From assembly GCA_029204225.1 (NCBI GenBank), contig CM055109.1, positions 20,206,349-20,270,348 of the forward strand: a stretch of DNA of 64,000 bases. The letters are read 5' to 3'. This document shows positions 21,641-32,179 of this stretch, in pieces (position 1 is the stretch's first letter; the number at the start of each line of letters is the position of its first letter). The stretch is from Diphasiastrum complanatum (lineage: Eukaryota > Streptophyta > Lycopodiopsida > Lycopodiales > Lycopodiaceae). The position numbers and the translations under genes are program-made. The notes below the pieces were generated by a model. The model searched no databases. It was not told the DNA's origin and was given only the letters and a program-made list of their open reading frames with translations.

Positions 21641-22991
21641 AACGAGGCATGGACACTAGAGCCACTGCCAGAAAACAAAAAGACCATTGACTGCAAGTGG
21701 ATTTATAAGAAGAAAATGAAATCAAATGACAGTGTTGGCCGTCACAAGGCAAGGCTTGTCGTGAAGGAATACACACAAAGATATGGTGTTGATTATTTCG
21801 ACACATATTCATCGATGGTCAAGATGACAAGCATACGACTACTCCTTGCATACGCCACACAATATTCACCAGATTGATGTGAAGACAACCTTTCTCCACG
21901 GAGATCTAGAGAAAGAAATTTTCATGAAGCATCCTGAAGAATTTGAAGACCCGGACAATCGACAATATGTCTGTCGGTTGTAGAGATGCATTTATGGTCT
22001 AAAACAGGCATCACAAGCTTGGTACAAGAAGCTTGATAGTCTTCTGAAGTCTCTAGAGTTCAATCCTACACAATTGGATTGTAATGTCTACATAAAAAGA
22101 GTAGGAAAATTTTTTGTGATACTAACTATTTTCGTGGATGATTCTCTTATGATAGAAAATTCCTTGATGCTGATCAAAGACACGAAGAGTCAGATTTTTG
22201 AAAATTATGAAATCACAGATCTAGGAAAAACAACAAAATGCCTCGGGCTGGAGATAAGAAGATATCGAATAAAAGATGAAATGCACTTGAGTCAATCTGA
22301 ATATGCCAGAAAGGTGCTCAAGCAGAATCACATGATGGATTGCAAAGAAAAGGCCACACCAATGATAGTTGGAGCCAAGCTAACGAAGCAGGATTGTCCA
22401 AAAATAGAAGAGAAAGAACAGAAGATGGCAGGTATACCCTACCAAATCCTAATCGGTAGTTTGATGTACCTTACAATTTGTACCAGACCCGATCTAGCTT
22501 TCTCTGTTTATGCCTTAAGCCAATTCTCTTCCCATCCTGGCATGGCACATTGGCAAATGGCAAAACGAATTCTACAATATCTGAAGGGTGCCCAAAATAT
22601 TGGATTAACCTACAAAATAGAAAACAAAAGAAAAGGATTCGAGCTACACCACTACAGTGATGCAAGCTGGGTGAGCTGCAAAGATGACAACAAGTCCATA
22701 ACTGGAGGATGTACAATAGCATGCGGAGCTGCAATCAGCTGGATATGCAAAAAGCAAACCTTGGTAGCTCAATCTTCTTGCGAAGCTGAATACGTCGCAG
22801 CTTCAAAGGTGGCGAACAAGGTAGTATGGTTACAGATGATGCTGGAGGCAATTGGGATACCACAAGAAGGACCATGCACGATGATGATGGACTTTCAGAG
22901 TGCCATTTATCTGTCCCAGGATCCAGTCTTCCATTCAAAGACAAAACACATACCTTTGAATGTACCATCACATTCGAGATTTGATCAGTGA
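21611..22991 (+). pseudogene. Copia reverse transcriptase-RNase H, left arm
   Basis: The RT start is readable (EEIESMRQNEAWTLEPLP and KWIYKKKMKSN). A frame gap lies at about 21877-22073, though the intervening sequence still resembles the family (VKTTFLHGDLEKEI in frame pieces). The region from 22074 is open for 305 codons. It includes the catalytic IFVDDSLMI (usual YVDDxL) at about 22130, LGLEIRR, RPDLAFSVYALSQF and the RNase H words HYSDASWVS and AQSSCEAEYVAAS. The frame ends just after SKTKHI. Not functional because of the 5' frame breaks. Confidence 0.85.
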
Positions 22992-23509
22992 TTTGTTTAG
23001 TTATTTAGTCAACTTTCTTGTAGATCACTCCATCTGCTGATCTCGATTCTGTTTTCGGTCTAACTCCCTCTTAGGTCTGAATGGTTTCTTTGGCTTCTTC
23101 TTGTGAAGAATTGTAAAACATATCTATCTTATGTATGTTGATTTTGGGGGTTCTACCCATATAAATTGATTGTACATATTCAAGGTGTGTGAATTGAGCA
23201 CATATCCTTGTAGAATATGGCGAGTTTGAGTTAGGTAGATCAAGTTCCAATGACATTCATAAAGTCTAGTTGGTCTAGTATGACATGCAACAATGTTCAC
23301 AATGTCTAGATTGACATGCATGTAGATTTACACATAGAAATGATCAAATATGGCTTGTAAAAACTCGAGCCATCATAAATGCATTGTGTCCTAAGTTTCC
23401 ATTGTGACATGCAAGGCATGCAAATATAGTAATGGACACATGCATGTAGTTTTGTACATATCTAGTTGAGAAATTGACATTTGGAGAAAGTAGGTAGAAG
23501 TTAGAAGCA
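22992..23509. other. Junction stretch after the left copia, no gene
   Basis: No recognised gene. The stretch is mirrored in the right arm (31645-32179). Short ORFs are not conserved as proteins between the arms. Confidence 0.5.
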
Positions 23510-23950
23510 ATTTCTGCATGTAAAGCATGGTAAAGATCATTCACACTGTTGATGTGGTTCTCCACATGTGTGAAGTTGCTGGATTTTTCACACTTCTTAT
23601 TGTTATAGAGAGCCTGATCAGAGGTGTCCTTGTGATCAAGGTACTCACGGGCTTCGACTTCTTTTCTAATCTCAATTACTGCATTTTTTAGAGTCATCTG
23701 TGGATCTTTGGCTAGCAACGTTCGGATAGTATGGAAGAATCTTGGTAAAGCTCATAGCAAGTAAGTGAGTTGCTTCTCTGTTGAGACTGCATTGTCTGCT
23801 CCGGCGTTGTGTAATGAAAAGAACTGTTCTTTCATCAATCTGATAAAGGATGTGAGGTCTTTGCCATGAAAGTACGATTGTACTATTATGAGTCAAACAA
23901 TTGTATGCTTCAATATGGTTTGGATTTGAAATGTCCCAATAGACCATCAA
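23510..23950 (-). pseudogene. Copia-type gag fragment, left arm
   Basis: Minus-strand remnant of the sequence read openly in the right arm (30925-31281), with KDPQMTLKNAVIEIRKEVEA and SSNFTHVENHINSVNDLYHA. The left copy is frameshifted between 23718 and 23950. A gag identity is inferred from the layout (FIRTMKDEFLSL, STDKQLTYLLRALP in the right copy). Confidence 0.5.
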
Positions 23951-24290
23951 TCAATCTTTACCAAATATTCATCATTTACTTGAAAGAGACAGAGCTTACA
24001 TAATCTATGCAAACTCTAGAAAAATCGTAGCACCAAACATATTCAATCACTTATAGAGCAAATTTCCACAAACCACTCATAACTATCCTTATTAAGATCA
24101 TGAGTACAACGACCCTTTATAATCTCACGACTGTGAATAACCGCTTAACTATCATAACTATCGTAACTACTATTCTCATATTCGGATAATTTTCTGACCC
24201 TGGATCGATCGGGTCTAAAAATTCTGATCCAGTGGAAATCGGATCCCTAATAAAAATTCGATCTAGTCAGAAAATAGTCAGAAATCCGAC
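23951..24290. other. Gypsy LTR-like stretch, left arm
   Basis: On the minus strand it includes CTATAAAG-like and GATCGGATTTT words and lies just beyond the gypsy integrase/3' region, so it may be the 3' LTR of the gypsy element. Mirrored at 30480-30850, where CTATAAAGAGCC is intact at about 30650. Confidence 0.4.
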
Positions 24291-25976
24291 CCAAATCAAT
24301 TTTACACTTAAACTTCCAAAATACTAAAATTATTCATTACTTCAGAAAATCAATTATATAAAATCAAAGTTCTAGAAAAATAAAAAGTGAAAAGACTATC
24401 ATGTGACTAAATCATGTCGTCACATGTCCTCTCTCTCAAATTCATCAGGGTCCTCTGATTTCAACTCTGCTGAGTAGGTCTGGTACTAGTAGTAGCTTGT
24501 TGGTCTTTCATTAGTTCTTCAATCAGTTGTTGGGAGTCATCAGCATCCATCGCTTCAGCTTCTGAATTACGGTCTCTTCCCGTAATTAGATTTGTTACAC
24601 TTGTTTCAGCAACGTCTTTAAGCATATGTTCCATAGTTCGAGTGACCGTTCTTGTCATAAGCCATGCTTCTGTTTCATTCAATAAATTCAAGTGGGCAGC
24701 CAGATGGCTCAACTGAGCTCTCCACAGTCTAATATTTCGTGACTTGTACAGTGCTTTGATAAATATCTGATACGATATTGTCGCAAAATCACTCTTAAAT
24801 TGGATGATGTCAGCCAAGGATCGTGGATATTACCGTTGTAATGACCCCGAAAAATTAATAGTGGGCGTATGCCAACCGTTTAACTGAAAAGTATGAAGGA
24901 TCGATTGTTTTTGCAAAGGGTCGAAATTATCATGGTTCAAAATTTTTTGGACATACTCAACCATGGATCGAAACGGATCGAATCGAATCGAATATTTTTG
25001 AACAAGTCCGACCCTATGTCGGATCGGGTCGAATATTTTTTATCCAATAGAAATTCGATACTTATGAGTCTTAAGAACATGTTTTCGACCTTAACAAATA
25101 AATCTTGAAAAAAAATTCTAATTATATAAAATCTATAAAATATCTCTCCTCCCCCTCAAATAAGAAAACGTCCTCGTTGACTGAGAAGAGAGTAAAAATA
25201 AATATTCTCTTGGAAAAGCATAGATCAAAAAATTGCTTACGTAAAACCAAAAGTTTATCTGTATACCACCTATGATGGTTGATTATATTTCTTGATACGA
25301 GAGCCATTCACTCTTGTATCAAGCAAATTTCCTTCAAGATCAGCTAGCTGAATCAAATTATTGAAAAATACTTCAATGACTTTGTATGGTTCCATCCATC
25401 TTGTGTGTAATTTTTTAAAAAAAAATTATATGTCTATTGTTATATAAAAATGCCAAATCACTAGCTTTAAGAGAAATTTTCTTCAATCGTGTATCATAAT
25501 GTTCCTTTCTCTTTTTCTATACCAATATTGTTTTCTACAAGGCACAAAATTGATTTTCCTCTAATTGAGATATCTGATATAGTCTTTCATCAATAATATT
25601 ATGTGATTCTTCATCTGCATGTTGAGTTCGATATGTTAGAATCATGAATTCAATTGGGAGTATTGGATACATTCCATAAACTGAATAATATGGAATCTTT
25701 TTAGTTGTAATTTTTTTCAGTATTCTCATATTCCCAAAGAACTACTAATATTTTCATATCTCAATCAGTAGAATGCTGATCCGTGATTTTATTCAATATT
25801 TTATATAAAATACCATTGCTCATTCAGTTAACCCATTTCCCTTAGGATTATATGGAGTTGTCCTTCTAGGAATAATCATATAATACTTCAATAACTCTAC
25901 AATAGTATTATAAATGAAATGAGTTCCTCTATCACTGACAAGTTCTAAAGGACAACCATATCTTGTAATTATATTA
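24291..25976 (-). other. Segment present only in the left arm (1.69 kb)
   Basis: In the right arm the sequence jumps from ...TTGCCAG(T)nGCT directly to GTCGGATTTCTGAC; in the left arm the same two points are separated by 1,686 bp. The left segment continues the gypsy integrase frame, so the right arm has a deletion rather than the left an insertion. It also contains degenerate GGATCGAATCG-type repeats at 24960-25040. Confidence 0.85.
24461..24817 (-). other. ORF of unknown function downstream of gypsy integrase
   Basis: A 118-codon open frame on the minus strand, beginning at about 24817, contains FATISYQIFIKALYKSRNIR and VTRTMEHMLKDVAETS and ends TTSTRPTQQS. It looks like real protein sequence and lies between integrase and the LTR-like stretch, so it may be an extra 3' ORF or a residue of another element. 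I do not recognise it. The segment is absent from the right arm. Confidence 0.35.
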
Positions 25977-26653
25977 GCAAAAAGAAAACTGGCAACATTT
26001 TGTATCATTTTTCTTCGTAGGCTCAGCTTCCACCATTTTTGTGTAATAGTCTGTTGCTATTAGTATGTATCGATTTTTTTTGTGTATTGTAACTAGCTTA
26101 ATCGGCCCCACAAAATCGATACCCCATTTTTTGAATGGTGCCAGTGGTAAGACTGGTACCAACGACCAATTAGTCGATCTTTTGTTATACCCATTCTTTG
26201 ACACGGATCACAATTTATAATAAACTTATGCACATCTCTATACATAGTAGGCCACCAATATTTGCCATTCATGATTTTTTGAACTGTGTTCTTCAATGCA
26301 TAGTTTTCTCCAGCTTCTTCTTCATGAAAAGACTTCATTACTATTTGAATTTTTTCCGGTTCTAGGCACCTTCGGAGTTCATCATCACTTCCTAATTTGT
26401 AAAGCACACCGGATATGATTGTGTATGGTGCTACTTCATATTGAAAGACATTTTTCTCTTCTTGGGTCATTCCTTCCGAATATAAGAATGTTTGCAAATA
26501 CTGAACGATATCGTTATATATAAAATTTTTGATATTTATCAGCATCAATTCTTCGTCACGTAGATTATCTGATATTGGATTCTTGGGTTTGGTTGTTTCT
26601 AATCTCAACAAATAATTTGCATTTGCATGATGTTTGTCAGGTCGGATTTCCAC
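25535..26653 (-). pseudogene. Gypsy RNase H end and integrase, left arm
   Basis: The minus-strand frame from 26653 begins at the RNase H end (EIRPDKHHANANYLLRLE) and passes the integrase zinc finger (FHEEEAGENY..., WWPTMYRDVHKFIINCDPCQ). A frame change leads to the core (WGIDFVGPIKLV with the first catalytic Asp; YCPLELVSDRG-like with the second at about 25945; TPYNPKGNGLTE with Gly-Leu-Thr-Glu as third) and later MYPILPIEF. Catalytic residues are visible but two frame changes break the protein. In the right arm the core is truncated. Confidence 0.85.
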
Positions 26654-27825
26654 TATATAATTGAATTCTGATAGTAGAAAAATCCACTGAGCTATTTGAC
26701 CGGATAGATCTTGTTTATTAACCAGATATTTTATTGCAAAGTGGTCGACATGAAATGTAAATGCATAATTTAATAAATAATGTCAAAACTTTTTTACTGA
26801 ATAAATCATAAGTCTCTCTCTCTCAGTAGCAGAGTAATTCTTTTCTGATGCAGATAATTGTCTACCTGCATAATATATAGGATAATCTTTCTTTTCATTA
26901 GTTTTCTGACTTAGAATGCTTTCAATAGCAAAGGAAGAAGTGTCCACAGACATGAAATTTCCTGGTCCAATTGGAGATTCGTAAGATGGGAGCAGTCTTC
27001 AACTTAAATTTCAGTCCTTCAAAAGACTTCTGACGATCTGTACTCCATTCATATGCAACATCTTTCTTTAACAACTTATTCAAAGGGACTGCTATCATAG
27101 CATAATCTTGTACAGACCTTCAATAATCGCCCAAATGGCCAAGAAAATCTCTTCTTAACTCCCTCAAATTGGTCGAGGATAAGAGTGCATCAATCACTTT
27201 GACCTTGTCTTGATCAACTTCGATATCTCATTCTGATATTCAACAGAATGCATTCAGTCATCCCAAAATAGCTTTTCTCAGGATGTAAGGACATAGATGT
27301 TTCCCTGCATCTTTGTAATGCTTGTTGGAGCTTCTCCAAATTTCTTTATGCAAACTAAAGATACGTAAATCGACTAATATTATTTTAAGAAATTTTCTCA
27401 AAAAGTCTTGGGATATTATTGTCATCATTCTTTAAAACGTAACAGGTGTGTTGCAAAGTCTGAATGGCATTCTATTGTACGCATAGGTGTTCCAATCCAT
27501 TGTAAAGGTCATTTTACTTTGATCTTCTGGTATGATTTGAACTTCATAATAACAAAAAAAAACCATCCAAAAAACTATATTTTTCATAACCAGCAACTTT
27601 GTCCAATATAATATCTGTAAAGTGTAAAAGATGATAATCCTTCTTCGTTGCTGCATTTAATTTTCTGAAAACTTGACAAACTTGGATTTTACCAGTTTTC
27701 TTCTTTGGAACCACCACAATGGCGGATACCCATTCATTACTTAGAACTGGATAAATATTTTGGCTTCAAGAGATTTATCTAATTCTTCTTTCAGTATTAG
27801 AAAATATTTCGGGTTCAATCTGTTC
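26654..27825 (-). pseudogene. Gypsy reverse transcriptase-RNase H, left arm
   Basis: Minus-strand fragments include SKMTFTMDWNTYAYNRMPFR and CNTPVTF, then a site that should be the catalytic YxDD but reads ILVDLRIF, so the polymerase is dead. RNase H words (YAGRQLSASEKNYSAT) follow near 26880-26830, with a short CT/GA tract at the position where the right arm has a long (GA)n. Stops and frame changes are frequent. Confidence 0.8.
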
Positions 27826-28603
27826 TTTGTCTAATTGGTAGGGCGTCTGTCTTTTAATCAATTCGATGCTCTCCAAATTCACTAGGAATACTTTTTAATC
27901 TTTTAAATCCCAGGCAAAAACATCTATAAATTTCTTTAATATCTTATAATATAAGTTTCCATCGAATTTGGATAAGAAGACTGAAATATTCATTTCTTTT
28001 CCCTGCTCAAGAGGTATTCTTCAGACTTCATCTATGTTGATCATTCCCATAGTAGGGTTTATCTCGCTTTTCCCATGTACCTCCCTGTTCTGGGGCTCAC
28101 TTGGCTCGGCCTAGATATCGAATATCTATATAATTAAATGTTTCTGTTTTCGAGCTAGAAGAAAACTCAAATTTCGAAGTATAACTGGAATCTGATTAAG
28201 TCTCGTCTTTATATTTGTCTTTCAACCAACTCATATGGACTTGCTTATTAGTTCCTCTTATAGGAAATTGGAATTTCTGTTTTTTTTCAATGAGTAATCA
28301 CATCAGCTTCATATAACCATGGTCGACCCAACAATATCAAATAAGTAGGAATTGCTACTGGTTTGATTACCACAAAATTTAACAAAAACAATTCTCCTTC
28401 AATCTTTACTTCAACATTGTTGAGTAGTCCCACTGGCTTCCTTCTTGTTTGATCAGCTAATCTTAAGAACTTATTACTAGGTTCATGGGTAGTCTCCTCT
28501 GTGATGATATTCACTCTAGATCTCGAATCAACTGGTACATTTGAAATAATACATCTTTGGGCTCCTCGGTCATCCATTTCAACCTTATTAATGTTGACTG
28601 CTG
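27826..28603. other. Spacer of the inverted repeat (778 bp), gypsy protease-RT linker
   Basis: The single-copy centre continues the minus-strand gypsy polyprotein of the left arm. The protease domain lies at 28577-28287, and the linker towards reverse transcriptase continues to the left arm. The right arm begins abruptly in reverse transcriptase. The inner breakpoint therefore lies within a gypsy pol gene. Confidence 0.85.
28287..28577 (-). pseudogene. Gypsy aspartic protease region (spacer)
   Basis: An open frame of about 97 codons reads DDRGAQRCIISNVPVDSRS then VNIITE, LLNNVEVKIEGELF and ILLGRPWL. This is the pepsin-like protease of gypsy pol, which cleaves the polyprotein. The usual D-S-G active-site word is D-S-R here. 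It lies in the unique spacer of the inverted repeat and belongs to the left-arm element. Confidence 0.75.
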
Positions 28604-29600
28604 GAACAGATTGAACCCGAAATATTTTCTAATGCTAAAAGAAGAATTAGATAAATCTCTTGAGGCCAGAATATTTATCCAGTTCTAAGTAATGAATGGG
28701 TATCCCCCATTGTGGTGGTTCCAAAGAAGAAAACTGGTAAAATCCAAGTTTGTCAAGTTTTCAGAAAATTAAATGCAGCAACGAAGAAGGATTATCATCC
28801 TTTACACTTTACAGATATTATATTGGACAAAGTTGCTGGTTATGAAAGATATAGTTTTTTGGATGGTTTTTTTTTGTTATTATGAAGTTCAAATCATACC
28901 AGAAGATCAAAGTAAAATGACCTTTACAATGGATTGGAACACCTATGCGTACAATAGAATGCCATTCAGACTTTGCAACACACCTGTTACGTTTTAAAGA
29001 ATGATGACAATAATATCCCAAGACTTTTTGAGAAAATTTCTTAAAATAATATTAGTCGATTTACGTATCTTTAGTTTGCATAAAGAAATTTGGAGAAGCT
29101 CCAACAAGCATTACAAAGATGCAGGGAAACATCTATGTCCTTACATCCTGAGAAAAGCTATTTTGGGATGACTGAATGCATTCTGTTGAATATCAGAACG
29201 AGATATCGAAGTTGATCAAGACAAGGTCAAAGTTATTGATGCACTCTTATGCTCGACCAATCTGTGGGAGTTAAGAGATTTTCTTGGCCATTTGGGTGAT
29301 TATCGAAGGTTTGTACAAGATTATGCTATGAATGCAGTCCCTCTGAATAAGTTGCTAAAGAAAGATGTTGCATATGAATGGAGTACAGATCGTCAGAAGT
29401 CTTTTGAAGGACTAAAATTTAAGTTGAAGACTGCTCCCATCTTACGAACCTCCAATTGGACCAGGAAATTCCATGTCTATGTGGACACTTCTTCCTTTGC
29501 TATTGAAAGCATTCTAAGTCAGAAAACTGATGAAAAGAAAGATTATCCTATATATTATGCGGGTAGACAATTATCTGCATCAGAAAAGAATTACTCTGCT

Positions 29601-29640
<40 letters not shown>

Positions 29641-29690
29641 TGGGAATGATTTATTCAGTAAAAAATTTCGACATTATTTATTAAGTTATG
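28604..29690 (+). pseudogene. Gypsy reverse transcriptase-RNase H, right arm
   Basis: Mirror of 26654-27825. It starts abruptly in the RT N-terminus (PKKKTGKIQVCQVFRKLNAA in frame pieces) and shows KMTFTMDWNTYAYNRMPFR and the same lost YxDD (ILVDLRIF-like). From 29292 it is open with LGDYRRFVQDYAMNAVPLNK and YYAGRQLSASEKNYSAT, followed by an in-frame (GA)n expansion that adds Arg-Glu repeats and then a stop. No gag or protease precedes it on this strand. Confidence 0.8.
29604..29637. repeat. (GA)n inside gypsy RNase H
   Basis: An uninterrupted GA run of 34 bp interrupts the RNase H word SATERE...LGMIYSVK. The left-arm equivalent (about 26815-26823) is only about 9 bp, so the tract changed length after duplication. 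Confidence 0.9.
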
Positions 29691-29800
29691 CATTTACATT
29701 TCATGTCGACCACTTTGCAATAAAATATCTGGTTAATAAACAAGATCTATCCGGTCAAATAGCTCAGTGGATTTTTCTACTATCAGAATTCAATTATATA

Positions 29801-30480
29801 GTGGAAATCCGACCTGACAAACATCATGCAAATGCGAATTATTTGTCGAGATTAGAAACAACCAAACCCAAGAATCCAATATCAGATAATCTACGTGACG
29901 AAGAATTGATGCCGATAAATATCAAAAATTTTATATATAATGATATCGTTCAGTATTTGCAAACATTCTTATATCCGGAAGGAATGACCCAAGAAGAGAA
30001 AAATGTCTTTCAATATAAAGTAGCACCATACACAATCATATCCGGTGTGCTTTACAAATTAGGAAGTGATGATGAACTCCGAAGGTGCCTAGAACCAGAA
30101 AAAATTCAAATAGTAATGAAGTCTTTTCATGAAGAAGAAGCTGGAGGAAACTATGCATTGAAGAACACAGTTCAAAAAATCATGAATGGCAAATATTGGT
30201 GGCCTACTATGTATAGAGATGTGCATAAGTTTATTATAAATTGTGATCCGTGTCAAAGAATGGGTATAACAAAAGATCAACTAATTGGCCGTTGGTACCA
30301 GTCTTACCACTGGCACCATTCAAAAAATGGGGTATCGATTTTGTGGGGCCGATTAAGCTAGTTACAATACACAAAAAAAATCGATACATACTGATAGCAA
30401 CAGACTACTACACAAAAATGGTGGAAGCTGAGCCTACGAAGAAAAATGATGCAAAAAATGTTGCCAGTTTTTTTTTTGCT
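29801..30480 (+). pseudogene. Gypsy RNase H end and truncated integrase, right arm
   Basis: Mirror of 26653-25976. It carries the same NPISDNLRDEEL linker, the WWPTMYRDVHKFIINCDPCQ zinc-finger stretch and WGIDFVGPIKLV with the first catalytic Asp. The core stops at about 30480, where the 1.69-kb deletion joins a poly-T stretch to GTCGGATTTCTGAC. The second and third catalytic residues are lost. Confidence 0.85.
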
Positions 30481-30849
30481 GTCGGATTTCTGACTGGTTT
30501 CTGACTAGATCGGATTTTCATTAAGGATCCGATAACCACTAGATCAAAATTTTTAGACCTGATCGATCCAGGGTCAGAAAATTATCCGAATCCGAGAATA
30601 GTAGTTACAACAGTTATGATAGTTAAGCGGTTATTCACAGTCGCGAGACTATAAAGAGCCGTTGTACTCATGATCTTAATAAGGATAGTTTTGTAAGCAA
30701 ATACTTTGGTGCTTATATGTATGAGTGGTTTGTGGAAATTTGCTCTATAAGTGATTGAATATATTTGCTGCTTACTATTTTTCTAGAGTTTGCATAGATT
30801 ATGTAAGCTTTGTCTCTTTCAAGTAAATGATGAATATTTGGTAAAGATT
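30481..30849. other. Gypsy LTR-like stretch, right arm
   Basis: Follows the deletion junction in the right arm. It has a TATA-like CTATAAAGAGCC (about 30649). Mirror of 23951-24290. Confidence 0.4.
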
Positions 30850-31281
30850 GATTGATGGTCTATTGGGACATTTCAAATCCAAACCATATTGAAGCATACA
30901 ATTGATTGACTCATAATAGTACAATTGTGCTTTCCTGGCAAAGACCTCACATCCTTTATCAGAACGATGAAAGATGAGTTTCTTTCATTACACAACGCCG
31001 GAGCAGACAATGCAGTCTCAACAGATAAGCAACTCACCTACTTGCTACGAGCTTTACCAAGATTCTTCCATACTATCCGAACGTTGCTAGCCAAAGATCC
31101 ACAGATGACTCTCAAAAATGCAGTAATTGAGATTAGAAAAGAAGTCGAAGCCCGTGAGCACCTTGATCACAAGGACACCTCTGATCAGGCTCTCTATAGC
31201 AGTAAGAAGTGTGAAAAATCCAGCAACTTCACACATGTGGAGAACCACATCAACAGTGTGAATGATCTTTACCATGCTTTA
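30850..31281 (+). pseudogene. Copia-type gag fragment, right arm
   Basis: The frame from 30925 reads DLTSFIRTMKDEFLSLHNAG, STDKQLTYLLRALPRFFHTI and DPQMTLKNAVIEIRKEVEA, resembling the middle of a UBN2-type gag. At 31282 it is cut by a solo LTR. Upstream of 30925 stops interrupt it. Confidence 0.5.
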
Positions 31282-31644
31282 TGGTGGCACACAGATCACC
31301 TGCAGAGTAATACTACAATCTACATATAGATCTGAGGCTAGAGCACAATCTAGATTGCTACATATCAAAGCTTCATTAATTCCTCACGAATAGGGAAAGT
31401 ACACAAGCATAATAATGTACGAAGAAGACACCAATCTCGAGCTAGAGAGAGAATACAAATACAAGCAAAATATAATGAGATCCAATTTTGACATTATGAC
31501 CTTACCAAAACTCGATTCATCATTAGAAATGAATGAGAACCATATGTACATATATAGGAGAGCCAAAATTCGTGATACTACTAGCATTCAATGCATTCCC
31601 TACACCTATTCAAGTGTAAACTACTACCATATTGACACCTAACA
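31282..31644 (-). mobile_element. Solo LTR (363 bp), right arm only
   Basis: Read on the minus strand it starts TGTTAGGTGTCAATATGG and ends ...GTGTGCCACCA, with TG...CA ends and a TATA-like TATATATGTACATATGG. The left arm runs straight through the corresponding site (about 23525) without it. Flanks read GCTTTA before and GCTTGC after, an imperfect ~5-bp target duplication when compared with the empty left-arm site. It is the footprint of a complete element lost by LTR-LTR recombination, inserted after the arms were duplicated. Confidence 0.75.
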
Positions 31645-32179
31645 GCTTGCATGCAAAAATTGCATCTAACTTCTACCTACTTTCTCCAAATGTCAATTTC
31701 TCAACTAGATATGTACAAAACTACATGCATGTGTCCATTACTATATTTGCATGCCTTGCATGTCACAATGGAAACTTAGGACACAATACATTTATGATGG
31801 CTCGAGTTTCTACAAGACCATATTTGATCATTTCTATGCGTAAATCTAAATGCATGTCAATCTAGACATTGTGAACATTGTTGCATGTCATACTAGACCA
31901 ACTAGACTTTATGAATGTCATTGGAATTTGATCTACCTAACTCAAACTTGCCATATTCTACAAGGATATGTGCTCAATTCACACACCTTGAATATGTACA
32001 ATCAGTTTATATGGGTAGAATCCCCAAAATCAACATACATAAGATAGATATGTTTTACAATTCTTCACAAGAAGAAGCTGAATAAACCATTCAGATCTAA
32101 GAGGGAGTTAGACCGAAAACAGAATCGAGATCAGCAGATGGAGTGATCTACAAGAAACTTGACTAAATAACTAAACAAA
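31645..32179. other. Junction stretch after the right copia, no gene
   Basis: Mirror of 22992-23509. Nothing recognised. Confidence 0.5.

Larger units (their letters stand above)
19481..22991 (+). mobile_element. Copia element with internal deletion, left arm
   Basis: The element runs from 5' LTR (19481-20176) through PBS (20177), gag (20241-21012), a deletion joining the zinc knuckle to the integrase tail at about 20990, and reverse transcriptase and RNase H to 22991. Protease and the integrase core are missing. The 3' LTR is also missing: RNase H ends a few residues into the final SKTKHI word. The mirror copy 32180-35646 has the same internal deletion and the same 3' truncation, so both losses predate the inverted duplication. 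Confidence 0.85.
14324..27825 (+). repeat. Left arm of a giant inverted repeat (13.5 kb)
   Basis: The arm is matched in reverse complement by 28604-40767. Paired landmarks include the secreted-protein gene (14980-15429 and 39699-40148), the copia element (19481-22991 and 32180-35646) and gypsy pol (26653 and 29801). The coordinate sums of paired points stay near 55,050-55,170 out to the gag fragment, fall by about 363 where the right arm carries an extra LTR, and rise by about 1.65 kb where the left arm carries an extra segment. The outer end is defined by loss of identity before TGTTTTAAAAAAATTTGG at 14324. Confidence 0.97.
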
